DNA from: Gymnogyps californianus
Lineage: Eukaryota > Chordata > Aves > Accipitriformes > Cathartidae
Assembly: GCF_018139145.2 (NCBI RefSeq)
Contig: NC_059481.1
Location: 14,000,368 to 14,064,367, forward strand
DNA: 64,000 nucleotides
Direction: 5' to 3'
Shown: positions 25,601-47,809 of the stretch, piece after piece
How positions within the stretch are numbered: position 1 is the stretch's first letter
How the letters are laid out: each line of letters starts with the position of its first letter
Notes under the pieces: generated by a model
Told to the model about the DNA's origin: nothing
The model's input: only the letters and a program-made list of their open reading frames with translations
Databases searched by the model: none
Translations under genes and position numbers: made by a program

Positions 25601-28600
25601 AGCACACGTGATGAATTCTAAAGACAGCCTACATGATTCATTGATGCAAAGAGCTGTGTGTTGAGAAGCTTTCAAAACGGGACCTAAAATGTTTGGAATC
25701 CTGATGGTTACATTTTTTGGAGCTTTTCCACAAAAGACTAATTGTTTTGTGATGTTCAAAAAGCAAGTTCTCTGAACAGTGGTACTAACAAAGCCTGGAT
25801 TCCTGTGGACTGGTGTCCTTAAAATCCTCAGCTTCCCTTCGAAGCTACGCCTATTCTGCAGTTGTGCATGTCCCAGTTGGCCAGCCAGAATGCGCATGCT
25901 GGTCGCCAGGCAGCTGCTTCCAAGCGGGATATATAATGATTGTGTTTTGCCTGCCCTTTTTTCAGTGAGCTCACCAATTTCGGTCTCCCTTCAGTACTTA
26001 GCCATTGATTTTACATAACTTGTGGAAACTTAATTATATCTAAACCCTCTCCTGTCTCTCACTGGTAAACTTAGTGGAAGTTGACAACATGTTTAAAAGT
26101 TGTTGAGGGGAGACTGTGTGATTACAGGAGTTGCATTTACTTTGGACATGTGACTAAAAACATACTCCATTTTTAACAAATTCTTTTCTGTACATAATCC
26201 CATCAGGAAGTATGACATACTGTGTTGGAAGCGTTGCTTCTCAACCAAAAACAGTCATTTAAGTACTCAGCCATTTTTAGCAGAAACGCTTTTCATTTTT
26301 GGTAGAAAAGGTTCATCTACCCAGAACTCTCCCAAAGCATTTAAAGCTGATACCTAGCAGTGGCAAATGGCCACGTTTCTTTTGTTCAGAAAAGCAGCTG
26401 ACATTCTGTGTTTTAAGGTTTTGGTTTGTCTTGAAGCAGCAGCCGAGCCACTGCTGTTGCTTGTGGGTGATACATGATACCGCATCTGTGGACTCTTCTG
26501 CTTAGTCAGCAAAATGTTAGCCAGAATGGTCTAGTTTCTGAGGGGGTAGTGGTGGGGCATGGAAACAAATTAGTTTGTTTCAGGACCATGAGGTGTTAGC
26601 TGCACTTTTTACATGGATGGGAGGGAAAAAAGGTTTCTTAACTAGTTTTATAAGATGCTGATTGTGAAACCTGTACTTCTGTTTGGCTTCATCATGCCAT
26701 AGGATTTTCACTGTGATTAATATGTTGACTTGCCTTTTCATGGACAACGTGTCAGAAGCAGTGTCTCTTACAAATGTATTAATGCTTTGTTAGTTGAGGG
26801 AGTGAAAATTGGGTGAGAGGGAAAATTGTGTTTTTATTAGATTAGTTTTACTCTGTTTATTTAGTATCCTGAATTGTCTCACCCAGAGTCTGACCAATGC
26901 TAGTGCTGGTGCTGGGAAGCCTGAAGTGGGGGGCAAGCTTGCTCTTTTTGATGGCAACTGGCTGCTAGATCATCCTAGCTGTATTTGAGATGGTGTTCTT
27001 AGACTGCCTTTTGGGGTGGGGTCTCTTTTCCTTTTATCCCCTAATGCAAATGAAGCACTCAGTGACTGGTGTTATTACTGTTGAAAAGGAAATGAAACAC
27101 TAAGGGTTTTCCAGATGTGGAGATGTCAAAGCTCCAAGCTCCCTTCCTGGTATCTTTTGTCTGTATGAGGCTCGTGCCTGGTTTTAACAAATGAAGACAG
27201 CAATGTTGGGGATGTTATTGCATGTAGACTGATGCGATGTAAATAAAATTAAATTTATTAGTTACTTTTTTGCAAGAAGGCATTAAAAATCAAGATTAGT
27301 TGTATTTAATTTCTTTTCCCCATTTTGAAATAGAGGAACATTTTAAAGCCCAATTCAATTATGTGGTCTTCTGCACTAGTCTTAAGAATTCTCGTATCTT
27401 AGGAATGATCTGTATATTTTCCCCCGTTTTCTTCTTGACCTAGAGCTAATACAAGCTAATATGTTGCAATATTTTAGGAAGTCAAAGTTATATGGACTAT
27501 GAATTACAGTAATAACTCTGAATGATACATTAACTGAAGTAATCAGAAATTAGGGGGGAAATGACAGTCTTTTTTCCTTTCCTTTGGGGACAAAAGGTTG
27601 GGGGGATAAGGAGTAGCAGTCTTCATTTTTAGGTATTTTTTTATGTTTTAAATAGACATGATTTTGGTATGCTTAGTTTACACAGATGCAGACTGCCAGA
27701 AATACTTAATGTGAAGCTGACTTGTAAAATTCATTATTTAAATCTAGTTTTAATTTTGTGGAAAAATAAGATTACTTTTTTTTTATCTCTGTGATAAAAA
27801 CCTATTTTAACCAGAATAATGAAGGGCTAGCAGAACATTTTCTCCAGAATTTTATTATTTTGTATTTCTTAGGTACTTTTGTCAATGATTAATGTGTGTG
27901 TTTTGAAATAACCTGGAATTCCATCTTTACTTTTCACTAAAAATTTGTCACTCTTCTAGCTAAATTTTATTTGATGTGTTTGGAGCATATGTCCGCCTTT
28001 CAATCTGAGATCGGTATTAATGGCCCAATCACAGGTTTTCGTGTGGCAGTAACTTGTTTATTTTTTTTATTTGAATGCATTTTCTGTTTATTTTGGAATT
28101 TATTTTGCTATTAAACTGGAGCGCATGATAAATAACTCATTATCAGTAACTTCCTAGGCTGCTGATATAACAAGTGTATTTAAGGCATCCCCTGTTCCCT
28201 CTCATGCCATCTGTTTGTACACCCATTATGTCAAATAGTCCTGATCCGAGGCATTGGAAAGGTGCTTTCTTTTGTTAGAATCTTTCTTCTGATTAATTAT
28301 TCCCCAAAATATTATTGCTTGTAAGTACAAATGAGCTATTTAAAGGTTTCTTTTAGCTTGAAGACAATTTTTATATTATTCTTTATCCTTCTTGAAAATT
28401 ATTGTATTTAAAATAAACATCAACTTCTGCATAATGTAGACTGAAATGATCTATTATTCATGGTAGTTTGGAACACTTCAAGCCATATTTCCCAAGGCAA
28501 CAAAATAAGCAAGCAGAAATCACTTATAGGCAGATGTAATGGGGGGGCAGGGAGGGTTGCCTTTAAAGGAGAGCATTAGGCATTGGGTCAGGTCTTGGAA

Positions 28601-31600
28601 AATTGAATTTTAATTAGTTACTTGCATGTCTTAAAAGTTAACAGGATAAATGGTCAATGACTCAGTAGGGCATTTCCCACAGGATATTGTACACATTTGG
28701 TAATTGGTATGCTGCTTCTACTTGTGATGTCTGAAATATCCTAGTAACTGATAAAAGTCTAGCTTTGCATTTACCTGATGTATTGAATGATAAAGGCCTC
28801 ATATTCTTTTTTTACCTTATGAAATGTAAATCAAGCATATTGGGATTCTACAGTTAAACAAATTCTAAAATCAGCACAAGGATTGACAAAATTTAATGAG
28901 CTTTTAAGCTAACTACCATTGTCTTTCTTAATTGGCACTTCTAGTAGTAGATTCTAAATTCCCCATGTACCTAGGATACGTAATGCAGAACTTGTAGCAA
29001 TATGTTCATGTAGCTTTTTCTAGGCAAACATGACAAAACCTCCAAGACTTCTACAGATTAAAATTAATTCCTTGCAAGATCAGTGCCTGAAGGCCTCATT
29101 AATTTTAACACCACATATAATTGATTCTGGGAAGTAACAGATGTTACTTATATTTTATAATCTTCAATTTAAGAACACAGTATATACATGAAGTCTGCCC
29201 ATTTTCAGGACACATTACTAAAACTGAATAAAACCTAAAATGGCATTTTCTCTTAATGGTCAGTTGGTTGTTAGACTGTGCTATAACTAGTCTGATTCAT
29301 TAAAAAAATCATTTGATGTTATTGATCTATTAGCAGAGATTAGTTATTTTGCTGTGTTGTGGGAAGCATGTGGTCAAGAAATTAGAAGAATTCAGTTTGC
29401 TATTGTGCTCAAAACCCTAATGAACTTTAGATCTTCGCTCGCATCTTGCCTCAAATCCTCATAAAAATACTAAAATATTGTGTGGGGTTTTATGTCTTCC
29501 CAGTGTCTACTTAAAAATAAATATTGAACTTTACTACATTTTTAAATAGAAAGGTTTTGCCTCCATCTCCTTTCCTCTAATGTTAAACACTTTTCATGCT
29601 CAATCTGATAGAGCATAATTGATTCAGTGCTTCCCCTCTCAGCCTTGGGCTGCTGCCTCCCCCTTCCCTGCCTTCTGAAGTTCGATATACATTTCAACGT
29701 AGGTGAAATATGTTAAAAACATTTTAGTAGAGTAAGAGGTGATTGTTTTGATTAATACTTCCGATATGTAATCTATTCATGTTACAGGACTAAGAAAATA
29801 AGATCCTATTTTAACAGATTTCCAGAACTGAGCATGTGTGTATAGCTAATGTTATTAATGGTGGTCCTGCAAAAAAGTAGAATTACAGTTTCTCTACTTT
29901 TTTCTAATGTAACTACTATGATATATTCAGTGAGCCAGAGAGGTTTATTTCAAAATATTTTGAATTCTCTCCTCTTTAATGTCCAAAATATAAGCAATAT
30001 AAACTGTGTCTTTGCTAGAAGACTGCTGGAACAGAGAGATTTCTCTTGTTCTTCTGCTACTTTGAGGGTGAAGAATCTTGGGTCTTTTAGTATATGTTCC
30101 TTTTGCAAACTTAATTAGGTATTAATATCAAGCTGAACTAAAGTATTCTACCAAACATTTCAATGTTTTCTTGGGTTTTGTTGACACTTTTTCATCATAA
30201 GATTTATTATCAATTTATAATCATGTACAAAACAGCTTTATGAAGGGTCAGTAGCCCCATCTTTTTCTATCTTCTACAAGGCAGATGTCAACATTATGGC
30301 TGAAGTCTTGGAGAGTTTCAATATAGGAATTACAAACAAAAGAACCCTTTTCTTTTTTGTTAAATACTTTTCTCATTGAACCAGTAGAAATCATCAGTAG
30401 ATGACTAGCATGTGTTTATCTGTGAGACAAAGTAAGGAGGCTTCCTAGAAATATCCAGAGCTATACCTGTGAGACATTTCTCATCTCCAAAAGAATACAT
30501 ATTCTCTTTAGAAAACGTAGTTAGTGCTCTGTTGTCTAGAAGGCTTTCTTTTTCCTTAGAGGATTGCTGGGCAAAATTTTTTCCCTTGCATAGGATGTTC
30601 CATATTAATTCAGCTGATCTGTTTTCCAGTACATGCATTTTCATGAATTTATTTACAAAAGCACATTTACTACTACTACTAAAAAAAACCAATAAAACAG
30701 CATTTCAAAGGACTTCTAGATTATCAAAGTAAATATGCTGAAACAACCATTCCTAAATTCCATTTGTTTGGGACAACTGTGCTGAACTGCCTCTGAAGTT
30801 CTGGTAGTCATTTAAAAAAAGCAGAGTAAATTCAGATGTGTTGCTGTCAGGTCAAATTAAAATAATTTATTCAAAGTAATTATAAATCTAAAATTTGGTT
30901 TGTGTTTCAGAAACCCTTGAGTTTTGTATGGTGCTAAATGCTTTCCACATGCAGTAATGGAAGTACTAATTTGATGTACAGGATAACTGAAGTGAGTTCC
31001 TGTGCCTATGTGATCACATTGTACAAAGATCTGTCCACATGTTTACTGTTGTCCAGTATCGCTGCTTTCAAGTGATGTCAAGTTGAGCTGGTGTGTGGAA
31101 AGGAATTATAATGTGTGGGCTCAGGCGAAATGTTACATGTATACTGCTGACTAGAACTACTAACTTTTTTATAAAACCACAAAAGGCACCGTTTAGTGCC
31201 TTTATCAGAATGCTTTACAGTTAAAAGATTGAAGTAACTTAAATTGGAGTAAAGATTTTTTTATTTTTTTTACTTTTTTTTTGTGAAGCTACGAGTGCAT
31301 TGATTTCATAATATGTAAAGAGGAATGGGCTACAGATCTAAGCATGAACTTTATTTCTAAGTTTCTGTGCTAAAATTAAGTTTAACCATAAATATTTAAA
31401 AATCAGGATAATTTACTTTATTTTTGAGCTCCAAAAATTAGTATGGCATGACAAATGAAATAATTTTGTAGCATAAGAAAAACATCATTATCTGAAATAC
31501 TTTCATCTTCTATATTTATTTGCCTCATTAAGCAACTTAAGGAAATCAATATTTCATTTTGACTACACTTATTTGTAAACCCAGAAGTCAGATTTGGAAT

Positions 31601-33115
31601 GTTAACTGATTTTGGTTTAATTCTGTTTACTTTAAGGTAAATTTGTATTTTAACAAGCAAATTCCTGAATCTGCTTTGGTGTCTGCTTTTTCACAAAGAC
31701 TGAGTGCAGGTAGATCTCTGTCCATTCGCTTTATCATTTTAAAGATGTTACTGTTTAATGTAAAGTTTTTTTTACAGTTTCCTTGAAATTGTTTTTAGTC
31801 TAGTCTCAGAAAGGTATAGGAAAGTTCATAATTACAATTGTCAATTCAATGAACAGTTAGGAAACGTATGTTATCATGCAGTCTAAGTACTTAATCAAAT
31901 ATATGGTTTTTTTTCCCAAAGAATCTCAGCAGAAGATAAATGATGCTTGTTTACTCATTATATATGTTTGTAATCCTCTTTGAAACTGTAATCTCGCAAT
32001 AGGAGATTTTAGTGGAACATGCTATTAGGTCATATTATTGCTTTCCTTGCAGTTCTTCTAAGAGCAGACAGCTTTGTTCTTCGAACTGCTAGACTTTTTC
32101 CTAAAAGAACTCAATGGGGTGCCCTAGCACTTTTTCATCTTTTACTACTCAGTGATTCAGTAGTAAAGCATTGAGATGCTGCTTGCGTCAAAAGTCGCCT
32201 ATTGCATTTAATGTCTTATCGCATGATTGTGTCCCTTGGGGAGAGGGAATTTTGTTATAACATTACTAATAATATGGGTGAGTTTACTCTCATCTGATCA
32301 GAAAGTTATGCTCAGTTTGCCCTCAAACTGCTGTGAATCTAAAAGTAAAGTTTTACAATGAAAGTATAACTTAACACCTTTCTATTGAGGAACTGAATTC
32401 ATGTTTCTGCTTGTTAATCTCTAGCACATATTTAGGTAGAACTTGTTTCTTTGAAACTCGTGAAGAAACTGGGACAGAGGCTTCTACAGTCTATTGGAAA
32501 CTGGTGATTTTTAGAGATTCAGCTCAAAAAAACACATTGGGAAACAGGAAATGAAATACAAAAGAAAATGCTGAATTAACTTTTTCTGTAAAATGATTGG
32601 AAAGTACCGAGAACAGCTGAAATAATGCACATACTTTACAATATTCTGTTTTCCATACAAGCAATTTCACTTGCCTCAGAAGCAAGTAAGAACAATTGAG
32701 GGAGAAGTGCACAATTACAGATGAGAAGAGGAGGCTCACCGGCAATCTGTGCTAACATGTGGTCTGTATTATGGAAAAAGTTGATGAAATCTCAACTAGA
32801 ATGTGGTCTGTGTCTTGATTTACATTCCCTTCCCTTCCAGAAACAGTTTCTAATACAGAAAGGTCAAGTTCTGCCCTCAGATGTCTCTGTGCAGTGCCCA
32901 TGAGACTCAAGAGAAACATGGTTAAAATCTGAGGCGATAAATGTATAATACAAGGTATTCTTAAGCCATAGTAGCTACTTGGCCAAAGTCCCTACAGTTA
33001 CCATCATTTAATCCCAGTAATTTGTAAAACATTTTAAGATTCCTCAAATATAAAAGGCATACTATCGTAACCAAGTTTAATCCTACCAAAAGCCAGTTTC
33101 CTCTTGCAAAATCCC

Positions 33116-33120
<5 letters not shown>

Positions 33121-33170
<50 letters not shown>
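33121..33170. repeat. Uninterrupted T50 homopolymer
   Basis: Fifty consecutive T bases lie between CCCTCCTC and AAATTAGGG. This is the longest homopolymer in the window. There is no adjacent recognisable retrogene and no AATAAA just upstream on the minus strand. Confidence 0.97.
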
Positions 33171-33176
<6 letters not shown>

Positions 33177-36100
33177 GGGATAGTAATGGACAGGTGGAGG
33201 CTGATGCTTAAAGTGTACGTGGAAACAGTGAACCAATATTAGTCACCCTAATAGGTAACAGTGTGCTAATGGTATAATCTTTTCTAGGATTATGCTAGAT
33301 ATTGGGAAGAGGAGAATTCTGTAGATAGATTTGAAGGAGAATGATGATTGATATGGAGTTATTTTTGTTAATTTTTTGATGATTTTAATATTATTTGGTA
33401 AATACATTTTGCCTTTCTGTTTGTTTTACTTGGCTTTTAGGCTATTTACTTTAAGGAGAAACTGGAAACATCTAAGAGCCAATCATATTTTTAAGGTGGA
33501 TTTGTGAATTTATTTTCTCATATGTGTTTTTTAAAGCACATTTTAAAAATATTTCTTTTCAAATGTCTCTCACTAGGGAGGAAAAAAAAGTATTTGTATT
33601 ACAGCCCAAAGAAAGTTATAGAGGTCTTAGACTGTTTGTACACTCCCTTTGAAACAAAAGGCACATGCTCGTTTTAAGATTTCAGATTGTGTAGATTTAC
33701 AAAAGTTTGCATCACACCTCCTTTTACATGACTTACAAATGAGCTTGCGTGGTCTTTCTTCACGGATACATAGTGCAGTGCATGGAGCATTTAAACCAGG
33801 AGGCTTTGCCTATTGTAAAGTCTTAATCTTTGTAAACAAACAATGTTGATAAGAAATTATATATTTCAGTGGAGACAGAGCCTTACTGGGAAGATTAACG
33901 TTAGCTTTTTGCTTTACTTAGTTCCTTGCTGTGTTAGTCCAAAGCTTGACATGTCTCCATCCCAAAGCAGCCAAGGATTCTTAAGTGGTGATATCATCAA
34001 TGAGAGAAGATAAAGATCCACTGAACTAATGTGCTGAGGCTAGTAACAGTGTGGCAGAAGTTAAAATTTAAACAGCTTTCATTCTTCTTTGTTTGATTTT
34101 CACACTGCAAACTAAATTATTTCCTTATCTGATTGAAAAAGTTATGCATGGTGGTGGTGTCTGCTTCATTTTTTGCATCTTGAAAGAATATTAAATGCTG
34201 AATCTTTCTACATCAAGGGAAACTAATTACATATATCTTGAAATTGATCTATTATGTGTTCAGATCTTTATAGCTGAATTCAGCTGGAAAAGTGTACTTT
34301 ATCTTTAAAGGCAGCAAAATTATTGTCTAAGGTGTAGTGGTTACCAGCAAGACATAGAGGCGAAAAGTAAAGGGAGACCTGTCTTAAATCTCCTACTCCT
34401 TTTGAAAATTTCAGTCATGATGTTTGTATATATTTTTACCATTTAGTTTCTATCATGTAGTAAAAACACTGGTGATACAAGTAGGTATTTACTTGATTTA
34501 GTATTCTTATCTTCTAGGGCAAGTAATAGAAAGGACTCAACAAAAGAAGGACCTTTGTAAATCTCACATTCTCCATCTGTGTAATAATTCTCCCTGATGT
34601 ACACCACAATTTGGTCTACTTTTAAATGACAAACAACCAAACTCGGAAGGTCTTTCTTAACATTATCTCACAGGCTTTTAAAGAGTTCCTTGTCTGTTAA
34701 GAGGAAGTCTTATTTTCAACCTACAGATTGACAATTACTGTTGAAATAATAACTTTAATACATTGAAATATGTTTATTGTTGGTCACTGTGAATGATTTG
34801 TCAGAGTAATCTGAATATAGTCTATGTAAAAAGTAAGCAACTGGTTACATTTCTATAAATGTGGACAATACTCTTAATATATGCTAGCAAAAATCAGTTT
34901 GATAAACAGTTACGTGTAGGATTGGCTTCTTTAGGACAAGAGAGATAATTTGTAGTCTGTTTTAAAATTACATCTCCACATAATATTTGAAGCCTTGCCT
35001 GTTTCTTTTAAAGATGGTATCAAGTTTGTAGAACTAATGCTGCTCTGTCTGGGTGTTTCCGTCTGAGTGTTAAGCTTTGTAAAATTACTTTCTTTCAGTG
35101 AAGTCCCTGGCACGTAGACAGAGCCCTGGAGAGTGGTATTTTTCAGTGCCTGTTATTACTCAAGTCCAGTTGAGTTCAGGCACTATGTTTCTTTATTAAC
35201 CAGTAGTATGTGGGAATGCTTTTTCAAAACAAAAATACTATTCTGCAGTAGGAGCAAAGCATTTAGATGGTGAATTTAAGAAAAAATAATCTAGTCTCAT
35301 ACTTGCTATCAAATCTCATATGGTATCCCTTGGTAGGCTTGACTTTTCAGCGTGAGTAGCTTGCTTTGCAGTTCTCTACACTGTAATCCCCTTAATCTCA
35401 ACAGGACTATGCACAAGAAAAAAATATATAGTAGTAACTGTTTAGTATATATGGCTCTTTGCCTTACATTATGAAATCTGTAAAGGTGATTTGACTCCTG
35501 ACTGGGAAGAAAAGGCTTTGCTACCAAGTACAATGTTAGAAGTAGTGTTACACAGTATATAGCAAAGTATGTGATATTTCTAATATGGAGTTTTTAATAA
35601 ACTCTTGTGTCTTTGAAGTTTACACACTCTCCCGAACAGTCAGAACTCAGCATTTTCTTTTATACAGAAATTAGGTGACACACCACAGACAGAGTTAATA
35701 AAAAGAAACAGTTTCCTGATCAAGTTAATATGATAAAAAAACCCCCACATTTCTAACTCCAGCTTCTCTTAATAAATAAATAAAAGCAGTGTACAACAAA
35801 CTGCCTACCAGTGTGCATGTTTATTTGTGTGACAGACTGCATACTTTGTAGACTAGGTTGTTCTTTGAGAGATGACTATTCAAAAATACTTGCAGTGCTT
35901 TTTAGTATTTCATTCTTTAAGCTAACCTAAAACAAAAGAGCAGTAGTTTGTCTCACCTTCCTTGCTTAAGCAGTTTTTTCTTACCTTTCGTTCCTTTCTC
36001 TTTGAAAATTATTGTACTACAAGAAGAAATGTGAAGTAAAACGTGTGTGTTATAATGATGTCTTTCTTCAAGGGCTGAACAGGACAAAAACAGTCTTAAA

Positions 36101-37899
36101 ATGGGAGGCATATTTATAAGCTTGGTTTTGGAGTGGCTTTTCTAAGTCCATTCGAGTAATTAACATATCCATCCACATTTGAGATCTGTGATCTCAAGTA
36201 GCACGTGTAAATTTCAGTGGGATGAACAATAAGTAAGTTTAAGATTTATGTATCAGCATAATTAGTAGAATTCTTCCATTGACATGTCATGTGGTACTTT
36301 GGAATTAGTTATGTTACATCTTCCTCTAGTATTATTCAGCAAATACATTAGCAGTTACTTACTCATAATCATATTATGCAAAAAAGTGTCCAAGAACCTT
36401 TAATCTTTATGGATTTTTTTGTCAACATTCGTTAGTAAGAATTTGTAAATTAAATAGATTCATCAGGTCTGGACACTGCTCTATGCTAGCTCACACAGTT
36501 AAGCAATTAAAACACGTTGTAAGCCTAACGGATTTTAATGAAAACTGACAGGTTTTTTTATTTTTAGTGTATTATTGTTGCCAGACAAAATATAATTCAT
36601 GTATTTTTACCTTCAAACATGAAGCAAAAGAGCGGAGAGCTTTAAGTTTTCTTTATGGTAGTAAGAGTACAGTAATGTGTGTTAAGAAAAGAGTGAGTCT
36701 GTCTGAAGTAAGATTTGGTAACTTGATTTCTCTGGTTCACATTACACTGTGAAAAGAAGCTGTTTACCTCCCACTCTAAATCATTTTCCTTTTACCAGCT
36801 GGAGAAGATCAGAATAAAATGGACCCATCCCTTTTCTCAGTCCCTGGTGGTGGTGACGATCCAGCATTTGTTTTTCATTCAAACCACATGTTGAATAAGT
36901 GAAAAAGAGGAAATACATGCTGGTCATAGGTCAGGTGCAACACAGAGTTTATACAGATTTATTTTCTTTGTAGCATCTGCTATCCTGTATTTAAAGCCGT
37001 TGAATGTTGTTCTGCTTCCAGTTATTTTGAGGCAGATTTTCTTAAAAAGTGACATTTCGGGTTTTGGCATATCCTGCTGGCGAGACATTCAGCCTTCGGA
37101 GCTGTAGAAACAGCCTGATTCTGCAGATGATAACTCTGCAGCAAACTGGCTCTTCAGAATTTAAACTCCTTCATGATCTCATAGGGTGGAAGCTGACCAT
37201 CTTTGTTTCTGGCCTCAAATAAAGAAGACTAAGCCAAAAAAAGAACCTGGAAAAGTATTAGGATGATAATGGGGAGCTGGAGTTAAGAACTTCTCTGCTT
37301 ATCACTACTTGGGCATGTAGGAGGGAATGAGGAGGAAGGAGCACAAATATACTGCAATTTACAAATGCAAATTTAATTTTTAAGCAGGTACAGATTATGA
37401 GCTAAAGGTTTCAGTTTTCTTGTAATAAGTTAGATGTGCATTTAATTTATACTCCATTAGAAGTACTGCAATGCTCATTGCTTACGATTGAAGGAGAATC
37501 AGGAAAAGTAACTGTATATATCAATATCAGCTTTATTTGTTGTCTTTATTACTCAAACACTTCTGGTAGTGTTGTTATAGCTCTGACTAAATTATGAATG
37601 ATGTCCTGTTGTTTAGGAATTTGAAAGCAATAATTTCAAATTGTCTTAAATGTGCCAGCCAGCCAAGACTAAATATGCATTTGCAGCAGCTATTTTGCAG
37701 ATTTATAGCTAATATTTTTTTCTATATTTTTTCTTATCACTACAATTTAAGCTCAGTTTTCTCCAACTTGCCAGCATTATAAAATATATTAGGATTAGAA
37801 TTAATAGCTTACTGTGTGATAAATTAAATTTTACAAGATTAAGGTTGCAGAAAAGGGGAATCCCAAATGGGCATACGGGAGGTGGGAGGGGGTGAGAAG

Positions 37900-38112
37900 A
37901 AAAAAAAGAAAGCATTCTTCACAATAAGAGTAATTAAGCACTGGAGGAGCTTGCCAACAGAGGCTGTGCAGTCTCCATCATTAAAGGTTTTTAAAACTTG
38001 ACTGGACAAGGCCTTGAGCAACTTGATCTAACTTTGAAGTTAGCACTGCTTTGGTCTGGAGGTTGGACTAGATGACCATTGGAGGGCTCTTGCAGTCTAA
38101 ATTTTTCTAAAT
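37900..38112 (+). mobile_element. CR1 LINE fragment, 5'-truncated 3' end
   Basis: The segment contains hallmarks of the avian CR1 3' region in order. These are ATTCTTCACAATAAGAG, GCACTGGAGGAGCTTGCC, GGCCTTGAGCAACTTGATCT, then GGTTGGACTAGATGACC and a short terminal repeat based on TTCTAAATT. CR1 elements normally lack a poly(A) tail and are usually 5'-truncated, as here. Divergence from the familiar consensus is moderate. The 5' limit is approximate. Confidence 0.88.
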
Positions 38113-38473
38113 TTAAACCACCAAAAATAAGTCTGAGCTGTACAAAGGATTGGACGTATTAGAAGGGAAAAAAGTCCTCATGTCCTTTCTGTTCTTCAGA
38201 GTTATAAACATGCCTTTTTAAAATACTGAGGGAATGCAATGGGAACTGCGAGACTAACTATCAAATGTCACACCAGAGACTTGAGTACCCGGATTATGCA
38301 CAAATATTTTAACAGATACTTTATATGAACAGTGAGGAATTTTTTAAATGTGATTTTTGTAATTAGAATAATTTCAGCTTTTTTTAGCTTGATGATCATG
38401 TCTTTAGTCTCATTTAATATGACAGTGGGTGATTTTTTTGTTGTTTTGCTTTTCTTTTTCCAATTTCTATCAG

Positions 38474-38605
38474 GAATAGGAGGCCTGCAAGATTTTGTGC
38501 TGAAGTCTGCAACATTGTCAACGTCGCCAGCTTGTCCACCGTTTACACCTCTCAACTTTGAAGCTACACCGATTGTGCGGGTAGCTGTTGAACCAAAACA
38601 TCCAA
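38474..38605 (+). CDS. EFL1: EFL1 internal exon D (domain II/III junction)
   Basis: Two bases complete the Gly codon from exon C, followed by 43 codons and one base of a Ser codon. The protein reads [20 protein letters not shown], then [20 protein letters not shown] and KHP. It matches human EFL1 almost residue for residue, and EF-2 at the end of domain II and entry to domain III (SPVVRVAVE in EF-2, TPIVRVAVE here). The acceptor (CAATTTCTATCAG) and donor (CCAA|GTAAGT) are both strong. The flanking introns are 26.8 and 2.6 kb, so this 132-bp exon is quite isolated. Confidence 0.96.

Positions 38606-47809
<9,204 letters not shown>

Larger units (their letters stand above)
11709..38473 (+). other. 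EFL1: Large EFL1 intron (26.8 kb) between exons C and D
   Basis: AT-rich intron bounded by GTAAGA and TTTCTATCAG. Inside are a TC/TA-rich simple repeat (about 16410-16441), a Z-DNA-type alternating tract (17117-17150), an A19 run (18056-18074), an (ATG)n repeat (22586-22611), a T50 run (33121-33170) and a CR1 3' fragment (about 37900-38112). Bases 27950-29450 look like slowly evolving non-coding sequence but cannot be proved so here. The open frames inside are short, lack family resemblance and have no splice or promoter context. No nested gene was recognised. Confidence 0.8.

Noticed and set aside
25544..25897. 117-codon minus-strand open frame
   Set aside because: No recognisable domain, no splice or promoter context, and the opposite strand is also open. 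Likely chance.
33121..33170. T50 as the tail of a processed pseudogene on the minus strand
   Set aside because: The several hundred bases beyond 33170 show no coding-like sequence and no AATAAA close to the tract.
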